A stretch of DNA of 64,000 nt from Doryteuthis pealeii. Lineage: Eukaryota; Mollusca; Cephalopoda; Myopsida; Loliginidae. Position 1 is the first letter of the stretch; every line of letters starts with the position of its first letter. Both the position numbers and the translations under genes were made by a program. This document shows, one piece after another, positions 20,812 to 31,439 of the stretch. The DNA lies in assembly GCA_023376005.1 (NCBI GenBank), contig CM042152.1, forward strand, positions 89,492,240 through 89,556,239, read 5' to 3'. Under the pieces are notes generated by a model. It was given only the letters and a program-made list of their open reading frames with translations, did not search any database and had not been told where the DNA came from.

Positions 20812-21102
20812 ATTAGAGAAAATAGATCACTAATTAGAACTAAGCCTATTCTAGTAGTGACCACCCCAAGCGGATTTAACAGGTTTGAATTCAGATTTGT
20901 CCTTCTCCTAGACTGGTTGCCTAACCAAGGTTAAATAGCCCAGTCTACCCTACTATTTTACCTATAGCTGGAAGAAGAGTAGTTGGATTCATACCTTTCC
21001 CAAGGGTATTAGCACTATGTGAACTGTACTTTCGTCCAGGATTTGAACTCAGGTCGATGAGTTCTTTTCCTACAACTCCAACCATTACACCACACACCTA
21101 AT
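20812..21102 (-). repeat. SINE-A copy
   Basis: Full-length, minus strand, with the same extended tail as 8840-9134. Confidence 0.88.
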
Positions 21103-21253
21103 TTAACTGATAGAGGAGAAAGTCCAAAATCATTTTTTTAGGTATTTTTGGATATCCCAACTAACCTAGAAACTTCACCAACAAATAACTGGACTAATTT
21201 TTGTACATAATCTTCCTATACGTGGCTGGGCAAAAAAGTTCCTATACTGTCAT

Positions 21254-21533
21254 GGAAGCGCGTGGTGTAATGGTTAAAGTCATAGGAAATGGAATCGTCG
21301 CCCCGAGTTCAAATCCTGGACGTGGTAATTGCATTTCACTTAGCGCTAATACCCTTGGAAAAGATATGAATCCTACTCTCCCTCCAGCTATGGATAAATA
21401 GTAGGGCAGACTGGGCTCTTTAACCTTGGTTAGGCAACCGGTCTAGGAGAAGGAAAACTCTGAATTCAAACCTGTTGTCCTCCGCTTAAAAATTGACCTT
21501 GTGTCACATCCTGCCCATGCGGAGGGGTTGGTA
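21254..21533 (+). repeat. SINE-A copy
   Basis: Full length from GGAAGCGCGTGGTGTAATGG to GCGGAGGGGTTGGTAAA. Confidence 0.92.
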
Positions 21534-21984
21534 AATATATATACTGTCATCATATTTGCTGTTGATGAATTTTTTTACCAATGGAATCCAAACACTGCAA
21601 TACTGATGCAAGAAATGTGTCAACCGCAAAGGGGACTGTTTTGAAAAATAAACCTCATTTGGCCACATTCCATCGCGGTATCTTGATCAGCTTATGGACT
21701 TTTCAGCCAACCCTTAGATGTAATAAATCTTATGTTTTTTTTATTTTGACTTGCTCTACCAAAAATGGCTACGACCTCTATAATTAGTAACCCAATTATT
21801 GTAAAAAACATTGTCATAGTCTATCAATGTCAAGAACGGATTTTTCTTTTTACATTGAATATCTCAATAATTACTCCCTCCCACTCTGTAATATATCTTT
21901 CTTCTCCTGTCTCTCTATATTGGAACTCCTTTATTCCTAAGATGCTGCAAGCTTCATATTTAATCATTTATTTCACTACTCAAC

Positions 21985-22580
21985 TACCAACCCTGTCAGC
22001 TGGGTCTTTAGAATACAGTGACTGCATTTTACAGAGGTGTAAGACCCTCCCCCAATGGGACTGCTTGTTGGAAATGGGTGGCTGCCCGTGATGCTTAAGG
22101 GTGGAACTCTGGTGGCTGAGCAGTCCATGACATGCAACACTTTTACTTAAGTGCTTACTTAGGCTAGATGGGCGGTTGGAGAGGCCCCTCCGATCAATTG
22201 GTTTGTCACGTCAAGCCTTAGCACCTATATGATTGTCCCAATCCTACTGCCTTTATGACAAGCCCCAACCCTTTTTATTATATGTGCTAGAAGGTGGTAG
22301 CTGAAGGTCTTAATGTCCTGGGTATAACGTTAAACTCTATTTGATGGTTAAGTTCCAATTCTGGAGCTCTGGGGAATGTGGAGTACCCCTTCATCACCAT
22401 TACTCCCAGGTCCACTCTGATCCGGAGTGGTAGTACCTGTTAGGGTTAAACAGAAAAAATGAGTTTAAAAGAAATGTATTAAAAAAGAGTACCCATCAAA
22501 AATGAATAAAACAAAAATGTCTTTGGCATAAAATAACCCAATGGGTTGACATGCCGTAAAAAACCAACCAACCAACCAAC
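21985..22580 (+). repeat. Rep-E copy, near full length
   Basis: CCCTGTCAGCTGGG start, CACGTCAAGCCTTAGCACC, GGTATAACGTTAAACTC, GTCCACTCTGATCCGGAGTG and 3' tail GGGTTGACATGCCGTAAAA. About 590 bp, non-coding, class unknown. The shared 3' tail suggests a LINE-mobilised element. Confidence 0.88.
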
Positions 22581-22599
22581 AACTCAACTACTACATTCT

Positions 22600-22860
22600 T
22601 AGGCTAGACGGCAGTTAAGAGGCCCCTCAAATCAATCAGCTGGTCACATCAAGCCATAGCACCTATATGATTGTCCCGACCCTATTACCATTATGGCAAG
22701 CCCAACCTTTTTTTATCCTATATGTGCTAGAAGGTGTGGCTGAAGGTCTTTGTGTCTTCGGTATGACGTTAAACTGTATCTAGTAATGAAGTTCCAATTC
22801 TGGGGCTTATAGGGTTGGATGAGGTTTTGGGGATGTTTTAAGTTTAAATGTAGCTGGGAT
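22600..22860 (+). repeat. Rep-E copy, partial
   Basis: TTAGGCTAGACGGCAG through TGGTTGC; a second, 5'-truncated copy directly following the first. Confidence 0.8.
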
Positions 22861-22889
22861 ATTCTTGGTTGCATGTTCTTAGGATTTTT

Positions 22890-23175
22890 GCTTTATATCC
22901 CATCTCATTTGGTGGTCGCGCTGAAAAGGAGGGAATTTAGGGAACGAAAAGAAAGAGACAAAGGCAAGAGGTAGTTTTATAACAGGCTTTATTGACCAGG
23001 TCATAGTCGACCATGGCAAAGGGATATCCCTTGACCGAGGAGGTGACTACACTCAGTTAAGGCCTGAATTGAATGGCTGAGTTTTTTTGTTTTTTTTGGG
23101 CCGACCCTGGGACAGTCGTTTTGATGGACATGTGCAGAGGGCTCCTCCGGCGAAAGCCATGGAAGTTTGTTGGGT
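22890..23175 (+). repeat. Rep-G copy inserted in Rep-E
   Basis: ATCCCATCTCATTTGGTGG to GTTGTTGGG-like end. Rep-E 3' sequence resumes after it at 23228, so Rep-G probably split that copy. Confidence 0.7.
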
Positions 23176-23227
23176 TTTTAATTCTAATTTTATTTTTTAA
23201 TTCTAATTTTATTTTCGTTTTATTTTA

Positions 23228-23405
23228 ATCCGTACATGCTCTGGGGTTTTGGATACCTTTCATTGCCACTACTTCCAGTTTCATTTTACCCACCATGGAT
23301 GTTAGGTTCTCATCTATGGGTTAAATAATAAAAAAATGAGTTGTAAAAAATGTATTTGAAGAAAAAAATTGAATATCTAACAAGAATGAATAAAACAACA
23401 CATCT
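23228..23405 (+). repeat. Rep-E 3' part
   Basis: CATGCTCTGGGGTTTTGGAT...CATCTATGGGTTAAATAAT; probably the remainder of 22600-22860. Confidence 0.65.
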
Positions 23406-24164
23406 TCAGGTTTGATATATGGTAAAACCAACCAATCAACTGTCACAGCGTTAAAAAAATACTTTGAAAGAGTAGGGAAACAAAGGTGGGTTTTCAGATT
23501 ATACTTTCAAATGAAAATCAAATTCATCCAATCAGCCTCCTCCAAAATGACAGCAAGTCCAGGGATCTTGGGCGATTCTACCAAATTACATAAAATAAGA
23601 CCAGAATTATTCACGATAACTCTTTCGGACAATATATTTTAACCCACTAAATAGCCACTCTAGTTTAGTCAATATCATTTCTCCTTTTTCTTTATTCTTG
23701 ATCTCCCAAGTGTAGGAAGTTAAGTGAAACATGATGCGCCAAGCAATGGCTGACAGGTGATCTAAAAGGTTTTCTTCGTCCTTTTTATAAATATTTTTTC
23801 TTCCTTCTTTTTTTTTTTAATCGTCACTATTTTAGCTTTCAAAGTCGAGAAAACAGGTGTGGTAAAAAAATAACAAGAAAAAAAAGAAAAAAAAACTATT
23901 GACATGAACAGCTTTCAACACAGCAAAACAATTCGACATTTCACTTATAAATCTATGGCTTTTCAACACAATTGCAGGTACCACCAATTTTCCCGGTGAA
24001 ATCACCCCCCCCCCTCTATTTAACACAATAAAACTTGCATAAAGGTCAATATTATCTTGAAAATGTCCATTCAAAAGAAGAAACATTAAAAAAAACTCCT
24101 GATGATTTAAAAAAAATTTTCAGCTTATGGAAATAATGAAAATTATAAACAAAAAACAATGTTT
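23406..24164. other. No gene seen
   Basis: AT-rich DNA with A/T homopolymers. Short frames on both strands lack recognisable motifs. Confidence 0.45.
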
Positions 24165-24350
24165 ACATTTTTGCACCATTAAATCAATTGAAATTTAACA
24201 TAGCCAAAAAAAGTTATGACTACGGCCTTTTTAAAAAATTTTGATGAAAAATCAATTAATGATCTGATTTTCATGAAAATTTCCATAATTACTTACCTTT
24301 TGGAGTAAATATATCTGAAATAGTTTTTTCCTAAAATATATTAGCGGAAA
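24165..24350 (+). repeat. Repeat shared with 32590-32760
   Basis: TTGCACCATTAAATCAATTG, ATTTAACATAGCCAAAAA and ATGAAAAATCAATTAATG recur in the same order at 32590. Confidence 0.7.
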
Positions 24351-24364
24351 TATATTTTTTTCTG

Positions 24365-24752
24365 GGTTTATTGCCCAGTGCCTGAGGCACCCCCTTTGAC
24401 AGGGAATGCAGACAGGATCAACGCATTTTTTTGTGCTTACTACCCATAAGCTTCGGCTTGTGGGTGGGCCCACATAAAAATGTCCTTGTGTCATGCCCTC
24501 ATAAGTGGGATGAGAGGCAAATACCTCTAACTCCGGTTTCGACCGGGGGGTCCAGTGGCTTCGGCCCTGGACCGTACAAGCTAACATCGTTGATCCCAGG
24601 GGGCCATCCCCCCAGGCAACACCTGCCCCCTTGATTAAAAGGGCAGGACTGGGTTCAACGCATTTTTTGCACCCGCCGACCCATGAATCTCGGCTTGTTG
24701 GTGGTCCCATATTAGGGCCTTGTGCCTTACCCGTACACGTGGGGTACGTGTA
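24365..24752 (-). repeat. Rep-F copy
   Basis: GC-rich, about 290-390 bp family: GGGACCACCAACAAGCCGAG (minus), GTTGAACCCAGTCCTGCCC, CAGGTGTTGCCTGGGGGG. Open frames on both strands are chance consequences of GC content. Confidence 0.8.
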
Positions 24753-24758
24753 AAATAT

Positions 24759-24937
24759 CCTAATATGTAGATATGGCCAACAGTATTAATAATGTACAAC
24801 AATTTTATTAATAACTGAGGTTTAAATAAAAATAAAATTACAGAGAATGTGTCGTAAATAACAAAGTGAATTGTGACTTAACAGTGATAAAGTTTCAGTT
24901 ACAGACAGACAAACACACAATCTCCATTATAATAAGA
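24759..24937 (-). mobile_element. Helitron 5'-end fragment
   Basis: The minus strand begins at 24937 with TCTTATTATAATGGAG, preceded by A, and shares about 180 bp with the complete copies at 53117 and 53985. It is cut off next to Rep-F. Confidence 0.75.
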
Positions 24938-25071
24938 TATATTATAGTTTTAAAGCGAAAAATCAAATGTTTCAGCTTATTCTGCTGATGACTTCTTTCA
25001 CTGCCGTTATTAGAAAAATATATTCTATTTACATTTATTCATCAACTCATCACTTTACTGTACATATTCAA

Positions 25072-25300
25072 GCTGGGTTAGCTCAGTCGGTAGAGCGTTC
25101 GGCTAGAAACCACAAGGTTCCTAGTTCGATACCAGTCCTCACCAACTCAGCGTATGAGTAGCACAGGTATCTGTGCGGTAAAGTAAGGAGCTGATGGTAG
25201 GTGTGGCGCTCCACCTCAGATGCTAAAATAATCTCCTTGGTCTAGCACAAGTGAAAAGGGGATAGACTCCCTCGCTGATTGGCTGATACTGACTTTAGGC
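25072..25300 (+). repeat. SINE-C copy, full length
   Basis: tRNA-like head GGTTAGCTCAGTCGGTAGAGC (A box) and GGTTCCTAGTTCGATACC (B box), then GTAAGGAGCTGATGGTAGGT and GATAGACTCCCTCGCTG. Not a functional tRNA gene: it is one of several copies with a SINE body. Confidence 0.9.
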
Positions 25301-25587
25301 CGAAAATATATAGAAACTGCACCCACTTCTGTGATTGCCCAATATCCTATTTATTTCACGTGGTCTCCCGGAAATGTGATCTGTAATTAGTTTACTTTCT
25401 AATTATTAGATATCGCTAACAAATCTCTTGCTAAAAAGTTTCTCAATAATTGAGGGCCAGACGTAATTTAGGCCACCACTTGTCTATCCCCAATTGCTGC
25501 AGGACCTTTACTTTGTATAGATGTAGACATCACCCATCAGTAAGAACTATTGACCTACTAGTACTTATCTCGATGTAGTATCTACCT

Positions 25588-25790
25588 TGGAACCACAAGG
25601 TTTCAGGTTCGATACCAGTCCTCTACAACTCAGCGCATGATAACATGGCTTGAATCTGTACGGTAAAGTGATAAGCTGATGGTAGGTGTGGCACTCCACC
25701 CCATACTCAAAGACAACCTCCCTGATTTAGTGCTAGTGAAAAGGGGAGAGACTCCTTTGTTGTCCGGCTGATATCAACAATAGGCCACTC
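25588..25790 (+). repeat. SINE-C copy, 5' truncated
   Basis: Begins at GGAACCACAAGGTTTCAGG; body and tail present. Confidence 0.85.
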
Positions 25791-25810
25791 CGGCTACTTA
25801 TGTTATATAT

Positions 25811-25811
25811 T

Positions 25812-25856
<45 letters not shown>
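25811..25856. repeat. (GT)n(GA)n compound microsatellite
   Basis: GT array followed by GA array. Confidence 0.95.
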
Positions 25857-25857
25857 A

Positions 25858-26145
25858 TGAAGTGGGTATTTACCGCGTACCCCACGTGTATGGGTCAGGC
25901 ACAAGGCCCTATTAATATGGGACCACCCACGAACCGAAGCTCATGGGAGGCGGCTGCAAAAAATGTTGATCCCATCGGCATTCGTCCTCGTGGGGGGGGG
26001 GTAGACACCGGGCAATAAATCCAGCCCTGCCCCTTTAAATCGAGGGGGCAGGTGTTGCCTGTGGGGACGGCCCCCTGGGATCAACGTTGTTAACTTCTGT
26101 GGCCCAGGGCCGAAGCCACTGGACCCCCGCCCAAGGGTAGGAGAG
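25858..26145 (+). repeat. Rep-F copy
   Basis: GTATTTACCGCGTACCCCAC to CCACTGGACCCCCGCCC; same family as 24365 and 36840. Confidence 0.85.
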
Positions 26146-26220
26146 GAGAGTCTGAAGTGAAGAAAACAATGATTGTTCTACTTGCAGATTAAAAAAAACT
26201 GGTGGAAAAATTATAACAAT

Positions 26221-26560
26221 AAGAGTGTTAACTATAAATATATCAGAAATATATTATTATTTCTGAAAATTGTCTCTGAAGATAAAGTTTAATTTGAAAT
26301 CGATAAGACAAAAATACATCTTTTTGTTTTTATTTTTATATGCATTGTATTTGCCTTCAAATCATTAATATATAATAACATACTTAACAATGCTTCAAGC
26401 AAATTACCAATTACTTTTATTATCATTTATATTTTAAAGGCAATTACAATGCGTATAACGTATATCTGATGCAGCTATACGTTATATGCATTGTAATTAC
26501 CTTTAAAATATAAATAATAATATACTTTCCTTAAGAATGCTTCAAAGCAAATGATCAAAA
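26221..26560 (+). repeat. Rep-H copy with hammerhead and inverted arms
   Basis: Contains the ribozyme at 26270, the family text CTTCAAATCATTAATATATA and AACAATGCTTCAAGCAAATT, and an internal inverted repeat (26425-26520) around the TTACAATGCGTATAACGTAT motif. Matches 52385-52735. Confidence 0.8.
26270..26311 (+). ncRNA. Type-I hammerhead ribozyme (predicted)
   Basis: Stem I TTGTCT/AGACAA (six perfect pairs); core CTGAAGA at 26276-26282; GAAA at 26296-26299; stem III AT/AT across CG (ATCGAT); cleavage triplet ATA. Stem II is poor here (AA/TT) but is a clean AAAG/CTTT in the sister copy at 52455, while stem I is better here. Confidence 0.65.
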
Positions 26561-26673
26561 AATACTAATATATCAGATATACTTTTTTTTTTTTTTTTTT
26601 CATTAACACTACTTTTTGAAAGGTATTATAGTTAAAGTTTATGTTTGTTGGATGTCCATTTCTGTGATAATGA

Positions 26674-27096
26674 ATGCTTCAAATCTGGAACCCCTATCTT
26701 GCTCAGAATATTAACCCCCTATAAACTGTACAGAGACGTGCAACCAAACGAATACCCTCCATCAGGCATCTACCATACTCTGAACGTCTCGCAGCCCTGG
26801 GAATGGATTCGCTGAAACTTCAGCGTCTGGCAACTGACCTGGTAAACGCTCATAAGGTCATTAATCATCTTAACAACAGCAACCTTGAGCACCTTTTTGA
26901 TCTCCATCTTTCCAACACACGTGGGCATGCCTACAAAGTCAGAAAACAGCACTGCTCACGTGACTTTCGGAAACATTTTTTCACGCTCAGAATTGCGGAG
27001 ACATGGAATAAACTGCCCGCGTCTGTTGTTGGCTGCCAAAGCACTGAATCTTTCAAAGCTTCCATGCTTCCTGTAGTCTGCCGACACTATGCCTGA
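26674..27096 (+). pseudogene. LINE reverse-transcriptase C-terminal tail
   Basis: The frame reads Q-I-W-N-P-Y-L-A-Q-N-I-N, a stop at 26722-26724, then V-Q-R-R-A-T-K-R-I-P-S-I-R-H-L-P-Y-S-E-R-L, M-D-S-L-K-L-Q-R-L-A-T-D-L, N-T-R-G-H-A-Y-K and F-F-T-L-R-I-A-E-T-W-N-K-L-P. This is the conserved end of Jockey/CR1-like non-LTR reverse transcriptases (WNPYL...VQRRATK, RGH, FF..R....WN.LP). The natural C-terminus is present. The in-frame stop, apparently a GAA to TAA change, and the absent catalytic domain mark a 5'-truncated dead copy. It is distinct from the LINE type at 9180 and 13648. Confidence 0.85.
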
Positions 27097-27591
27097 TGCC
27101 ACTCTCCACATACATATGCACACACACACACGCACACACATACATGCATATTACTATTGTAAACTGTTCATGTTCATGACACTACATTATTCTGTGTACT
27201 TGACATGAGACTTTGATGAGTTGTGGTGCACTGAGTACTGTACACAATAAATTACATTATCATAACTCACTTATGACTAACAGTTAAAAGGTGAGCAAAT
27301 ACTATTCTCCTATAATCCTTATCACTCAACAATCAGAAGCCATTAAACCTTCTGTGTTGTTCTCATAAGTATACATTACAATTACAATGTATATATTATT
27401 ATATTGTGTATATGTGTCACACTTTTCATCAAGTGTTAGCACTCTGTCTATCATTCAGTTTTTCTCAGTAGCATGCACGGAATTCATTTTGCATATTTTT
27501 ATTAATCAGGATTTACATTTATCGATATACAGTCTGATTGTTACAGGATGATAACCTCAAGCATATCAATATATGAAAATAATTAATAAAA

Positions 27592-27594
<3 letters not shown>
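27097..27594. other. Post-LINE AT-rich DNA
   Basis: A (CA)n stretch near 27118-27140 follows the LINE stop and may belong to its 3' region. No other gene seen. Confidence 0.45.

Positions 27595-27624
<30 letters not shown>
27595..27624. repeat. (TA)n microsatellite
   Basis: TA array. Confidence 0.95.
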
Positions 27625-27627
<3 letters not shown>

Positions 27628-27655
27628 TAAAAAGGCCTTAAATACCATGGGTATC

Positions 27656-27709
27656 GTGGTTATGGACCATTTCCACTCTTGAGTATGCCCACAAGCTTCT
27701 TCAGACCAC
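27656..27709 (-). ncRNA. Type-I hammerhead ribozyme (predicted), left arm
   Basis: Minus strand: stem I GTGGT/ACCAC; CTGAAGA; stem II CTTGTG/CAAGAG-type with one mismatch and a G-U; GAAA; stem III ATGG/CCAT; cleavage triplet ATA. Core complete. Confidence 0.65.
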
Positions 27710-27735
27710 TGATAAACCCTAAATAAAAGATATCA

Positions 27736-27789
27736 GTGGTCTGAAGAAGCTCGTGGGCATACTCACGAGTGAAAATGGTCCATAACCAC
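27736..27789 (+). ncRNA. Type-I hammerhead ribozyme (predicted), right arm
   Basis: Stem I GTGGT (27736-27740) with ACCAC (27785-27789); core CTGAAGA (27741-27747); stem II CTCGTG/CACGAG, six perfect pairs; GAAA at 27771 plus one extra A; stem III ATGG/CCAT; cleavage triplet ATA. Confidence 0.65.
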
Positions 27790-27956
27790 GATACCCATGG
27801 TATTTAAGGCCTTTTTATTCACAAATAACTTTGCTCTGTTTACAATAATTAAACATTGAGCTCTCATAGGGAACCTGAACTCTACAACAAACTACTGATA
27901 GAGAATTAGGACCAGCCTAGAATAACCTTGTACCAAGAAACTTGGTACCGCACCAA

Positions 27957-27957
27957 A

Positions 27958-27992
<35 letters not shown>
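27957..27992. repeat. (TA)n microsatellite
   Basis: TA array. Confidence 0.95.
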
Positions 27993-27994
<2 letters not shown>

Positions 27995-28002
27995 CCTCAT
28001 GC

Positions 28003-28210
28003 TGTCATGCTGGCAGCACGGATATCCATGCCGATCTCTTGCTATTCATTGCCCCTGGGAGGTCCTCTGCACAGCATCCAGTATTCGCGCAGAGTTGATC
28101 TATGTATGTCTTTGCTGGGCAACATACTCTGGCGTGCCAATGATGGTTTCCTCAGAAGAACATCACTTATGAGTTCATCTTTGCTTCTCCAGCAGTGCAT
28201 ATATATAGGT
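28003..28210 (+). repeat. Rep-I fragment
   Basis: GGAGGTCCTCTGCACAGCAT and CACTTATGAGTTCATCTTTG recur at 52258 and 15820. Class unknown; a LINE internal piece is possible. Confidence 0.6.
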
Positions 28211-28484
28211 GGATGGTATCAAGTGTTTCCTTGATAGAATTCAACCAAAATTGAGAACTCAAACCTATATATAGAGATTTGCGTATATATTTTTTTACAT
28301 ATACTGAGTATTATAAATAAGTGAATAAATGGATACCTTGGTACAGATATATAAATTTATTTCAGCATTTCTTTGCCTGCTCAGTCTGATTTTTTACTAA
28401 TTCAAAGACCTCACACCCATTCTTATCGGTATGATCATTCTGTTTCACTGATTTTTGTTTTATTTAAATTCCTCCTTCCACGAG

Positions 28485-28765
28485 CTTGCCCTGTCAGCTG
28501 GGGCTTAGAATACACCGACTGCACCTCTGCAGAGGGGTAAGACTCCCCCAATGGGGCCACCTGTTGGCTGTGGGTGGCAACTCGTGATGCTTAAGGATAG
28601 AGCCCAGGTGGATGAGCAGTTCATAATGTGCAATACTCCACTTTGGCCCTATCTTGGGCTAGACGGGCGGTCGGAGAGGCCCCCTCCGATCAATCGGCTG
28701 GTCACGTCAAGCCCTAGCACCTATTTGATTTTCCCAATCCTATTGCCTTATGGCAAGCCCCAAAA
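28485..28765 (+). repeat. Rep-E 5' half
   Basis: CCCTGTCAGCTGGGGCTTAG to GGCAAGCCCC; ends at a junction with an inverted Rep-E 3' half. Confidence 0.88.
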
Positions 28766-29005
28766 TAAATACATTTTTCTATTTAACCCATAGATGGGAC
28801 CCTAACAGGTACTATCACTCCGGGTCCGAGTGGACCAGTGAGCAATGGTGATGAAGGGTGCTCCACATTCCCCAAACCTCCAAAACTGGAACCTCACCAT
28901 CAGATTGAGTTTAACGTCATTCCCAGGACATGTAGACCCTCAGCCACCGCCTTCTAGCACCCATATGATAAAAAGGGGTTGGGGCTTGCCATAAGGGCAA
29001 TAGGG
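28766..29005 (-). repeat. Rep-E 3' half, inverted
   Basis: On the minus strand GGCAAGCCCCAACCCCTTTT to TAACAGGTACTATCACTCC-type text in reverse. Together with 28485-28765 it makes an inverted junction, i.e. a local inversion. Confidence 0.85.
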
Positions 29006-29026
29006 TTGGGAAAATCATATAGGTTG

Positions 29027-29180
29027 ATGATTTCTGATTTTTCATAGGAAGATCATTATGCCAATGTGGCACTGCATCTACGACAACAATTTTTTCGATT
29101 ATTATTTCACATATATTGAACATTAAATTGGAGGAGGTGGGTGGCATAGCCTGGATGATTTGACATGGAATTACCTAAGT
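29027..29180. mobile_element. MITE-2 fragment (right end)
   Basis: TTGATGATTTCTGATTTTTC...GGTGGGTGGCATAGCCTGG, then GATGATTTGACATGGAATTA, the terminal inverted-repeat end of the family at 33266-33780. Confidence 0.7.
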
Positions 29181-29561
29181 TTGCAAGTTTTCCAAATTCT
29201 TATATTGCAGTGTTTTCCCTCTAAGACAAATTCATCCTGCATGATATTCATAAACTATTCACATGCATTGCATCAACATAGAATTCATCGATTATCTTTT
29301 TAGCATCTTTTATTGTTTTGCTCAATCTAAACAATTTTGCAGGTCTCTCTTTTCTATTCTCATTTTTTTCTTTTTGCTCTTAACACAGGACAGATGCATA
29401 CTGAATATAGAACTATCAAAATGGGTTTTCAATGATAATTTATCATTTAAAACCTATTAGTTTATATATTTTTAAAAATAGGATGCAGGATAATATCATG
29501 CATACATAATATATATTGTATTTATGTGTATAAATAAATAATTATGTAAGTACATATATTA

Positions 29562-29616
<55 letters not shown>

Positions 29617-29744
29617 CTTATATATGCACTGATATAATTATTTAAAATATAAATGTACAAAATTATGTATGTATAAATAGATAATTATGTAAGTGTATAT
29701 ATCAGCTTTATAGCTGATAAATAATTATGTAAATGCATATATCA

Positions 29745-29791
<47 letters not shown>

Positions 29792-29821
29792 GTGATATAT
29801 GCATATACATAATTATTTATT

Positions 29822-29898
<77 letters not shown>

Positions 29899-30339
29899 TA
29901 TAAGAGAGTATATAAAATTAAATCCTGTCAAAATAGCTTACGGAAATTTATATATAGTTTCTATTAAATAAAATCCCTGATATCCATTCTTTTAACCCCA
30001 AATACTGAAAGAGGAATTTATTCTTTGTCTCTGAGGGATTTAAATCCATTTTGAATTCATTTTTTTTCAAATCTGAATATACATGGCTGCCATTGTGATT
30101 GAAAAGTGTGCAACTGTCATTTATTGCCAATCATTTGGGAATTTGAATCGGCCATTTATAAGTTATTTCTTCCTCTAATGATTTAAACAGATTTTGAAAA
30201 TATTCAATACGTCTTCTATGGAATGTAACATAACTATTTATACACCCAGAAACCATATTTGAATGAAAGTAATTCAATGCACAATTTTAAGATACTTAAT
30301 TATTAATATTTTTTTTTTATAAACTCTAGTTTTTATCAA
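29181..30339. other. AT-rich DNA with long (TA)n and (CA)n arrays
   Basis: TA arrays at 29567-29613, 29752-29788 and 29853-29891, CA array at 29826-29852. Units around ATAATTATGTAAGTRYATAT are duplicated. No gene seen. Confidence 0.6.
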
Positions 30340-30660
30340 ACTGTTTAACTTTCAAGAATTTCCTGCTTGTATGTGTGTCTTTGTTTGCGTGTATGCTTGT
30401 TAGCTATAGGCTCCTAAGCTAATGAACCAAACTTGATGAAATTTGACAGGATAACTCCTCTTACCCCAAGGAGTGCTTTAAAGATATCTGCAAGGAGGCA
30501 AACATATTTTGTATAACTGCATTGGAACCACCCTTCTTCTCTCACTTCTGGAGATGTTTGGAACATTTTAGCTTAAATTTGATCAGGAAGGTCTAATTTG
30601 TTCAGAAAGCAAAAATAATTGGCATCTGCAGGAGCACTTTTCCACCTGCAAGGCAAAAGG
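30340..30660 (+). repeat. Helitron-like or unclassified fragment
   Basis: The text TTAGCTATAGGCTCCTAAGC, then AACCAAACTTGATGAAATTT, is reminiscent of subterminal Helitron sequence in invertebrates, but neither end is visible. Confidence 0.25.
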
Positions 30661-30875
30661 GGGCTGGCACTTTTTTGGAAGAAAATTAATAGAACAAGAC
30701 TTATTCACACAGAAAGTGAATAGTGTAATTTTTTATTTAACAAAATGTGTGTTTTTATATTATTCATGTTTAAATTAATTGCACTATGTGTCCTACTGGA
30801 CCATCCAGAGTAAATCTTTAGAACATATAAATCTAAAGGTCTTTTTATCTATAATATTTACCTTTATACTTATGT

Positions 30876-31406
30876 ATGTCAGAAAAGTTCAAGTAAGTCA
30901 GAAAACTTTGATGTGAGGGACATCGCCCACTGTGAGCTCTTGCCACAGGGACAGACGATCAACCAGCATGTCTACAAAGAGATACTGTGGTGTTTGCTTC
31001 ATTCAGTTTGTGAGAAGAGGCGAGAGATGTGGCAGGACAACTCGTGGGTACTTCACCATGACAACGCACATGCCCAAACTGCCCTGAGTATCTGAGAGTT
31101 CCTGACCCAGAAGAACATCACTGTGCTGGAGCAACCTCCTTACCTGGGTTCATGTGATTTTTTCCTCTTCCCCAAGCTCAAGGGGTCATCAAGGGAACCC
31201 ATTTTGAGGATGTGCATGACATCAAAAAGGCTGTGACAATAGAGCTACAGAGAATCCAGAAGAATCCTTCCAGGAGTGCATGCAAACATAGCAGAGAAGG
31301 ATGAGAAAGTGCATTAGACTCCAGGGGGATCGGTTTGAAGGGACTAACTTGTAGTTTGGATTTGAAATAAATTTTTGTGACACCAGTCATTGAACTTTTC
31401 TGACAT
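30876..31406 (+). mobile_element. mariner element, internally deleted
   Basis: The ends are inverted: TGTCAGAAAAGTTCAA at the left and TTGAACTTTTCTGACA at the right, both flanked by TA, the canonical mariner target. The element is about 530 bp against roughly 1.3 kb for an intact mariner. The left TIR joins directly to the middle of the transposase gene, so the DNA-binding N-terminus and the first catalytic region are missing. Confidence 0.88.
30913..31215 (+). pseudogene. mariner transposase, C-terminal half, broken
   Basis: The reading frame gives I-A-H-C-E-L-L-P-Q-G-Q-T-I-N-Q-H-V-Y-K, then N-S-W-V-L-H-H-D-N-A-H-A-Q-T-A-L-S-I, a stop (TGA at 31093-31095, an apparent CGA change), E-F-L, K-N-I-T-V-L-E-Q-P-P-Y and S-C-D-F-F-L-F-P-K-L-K, then a frameshift. 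The HHDNA motif carries the second catalytic Asp and SCDFFLF the third. The usual SPDLAP text between PPY and SCD is shortened. It cannot encode an active transposase. Confidence 0.85.
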
Positions 31407-31439
31407 ACTTCATATGATTTTTTTTACCTTTTGTCTATA

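Larger units (their letters stand above)
27625..27826. repeat. Inverted repeat made of two head-to-head hammerhead units
   Basis: Arms of about 90 bp: AATAAAAAGGCCTTAAATAC at the left is mirrored by GTATTTAAGGCCTTTTTATT at the right, with few mismatches, around a short AT-rich spacer at 27713-27730. Each arm contains a complete hammerhead fold, one on each strand. Confidence 0.9.

Noticed and set aside
24252..24710. 152-codon minus-strand ORF
   Set aside because: Lies in a Rep-F copy; the frame is not preserved in the copies at 25858 and 36840.
25072..25145. tRNA gene
   Set aside because: It is the head of a multi-copy SINE with a long non-tRNA body; acceptor-stem pairing was not convincing.
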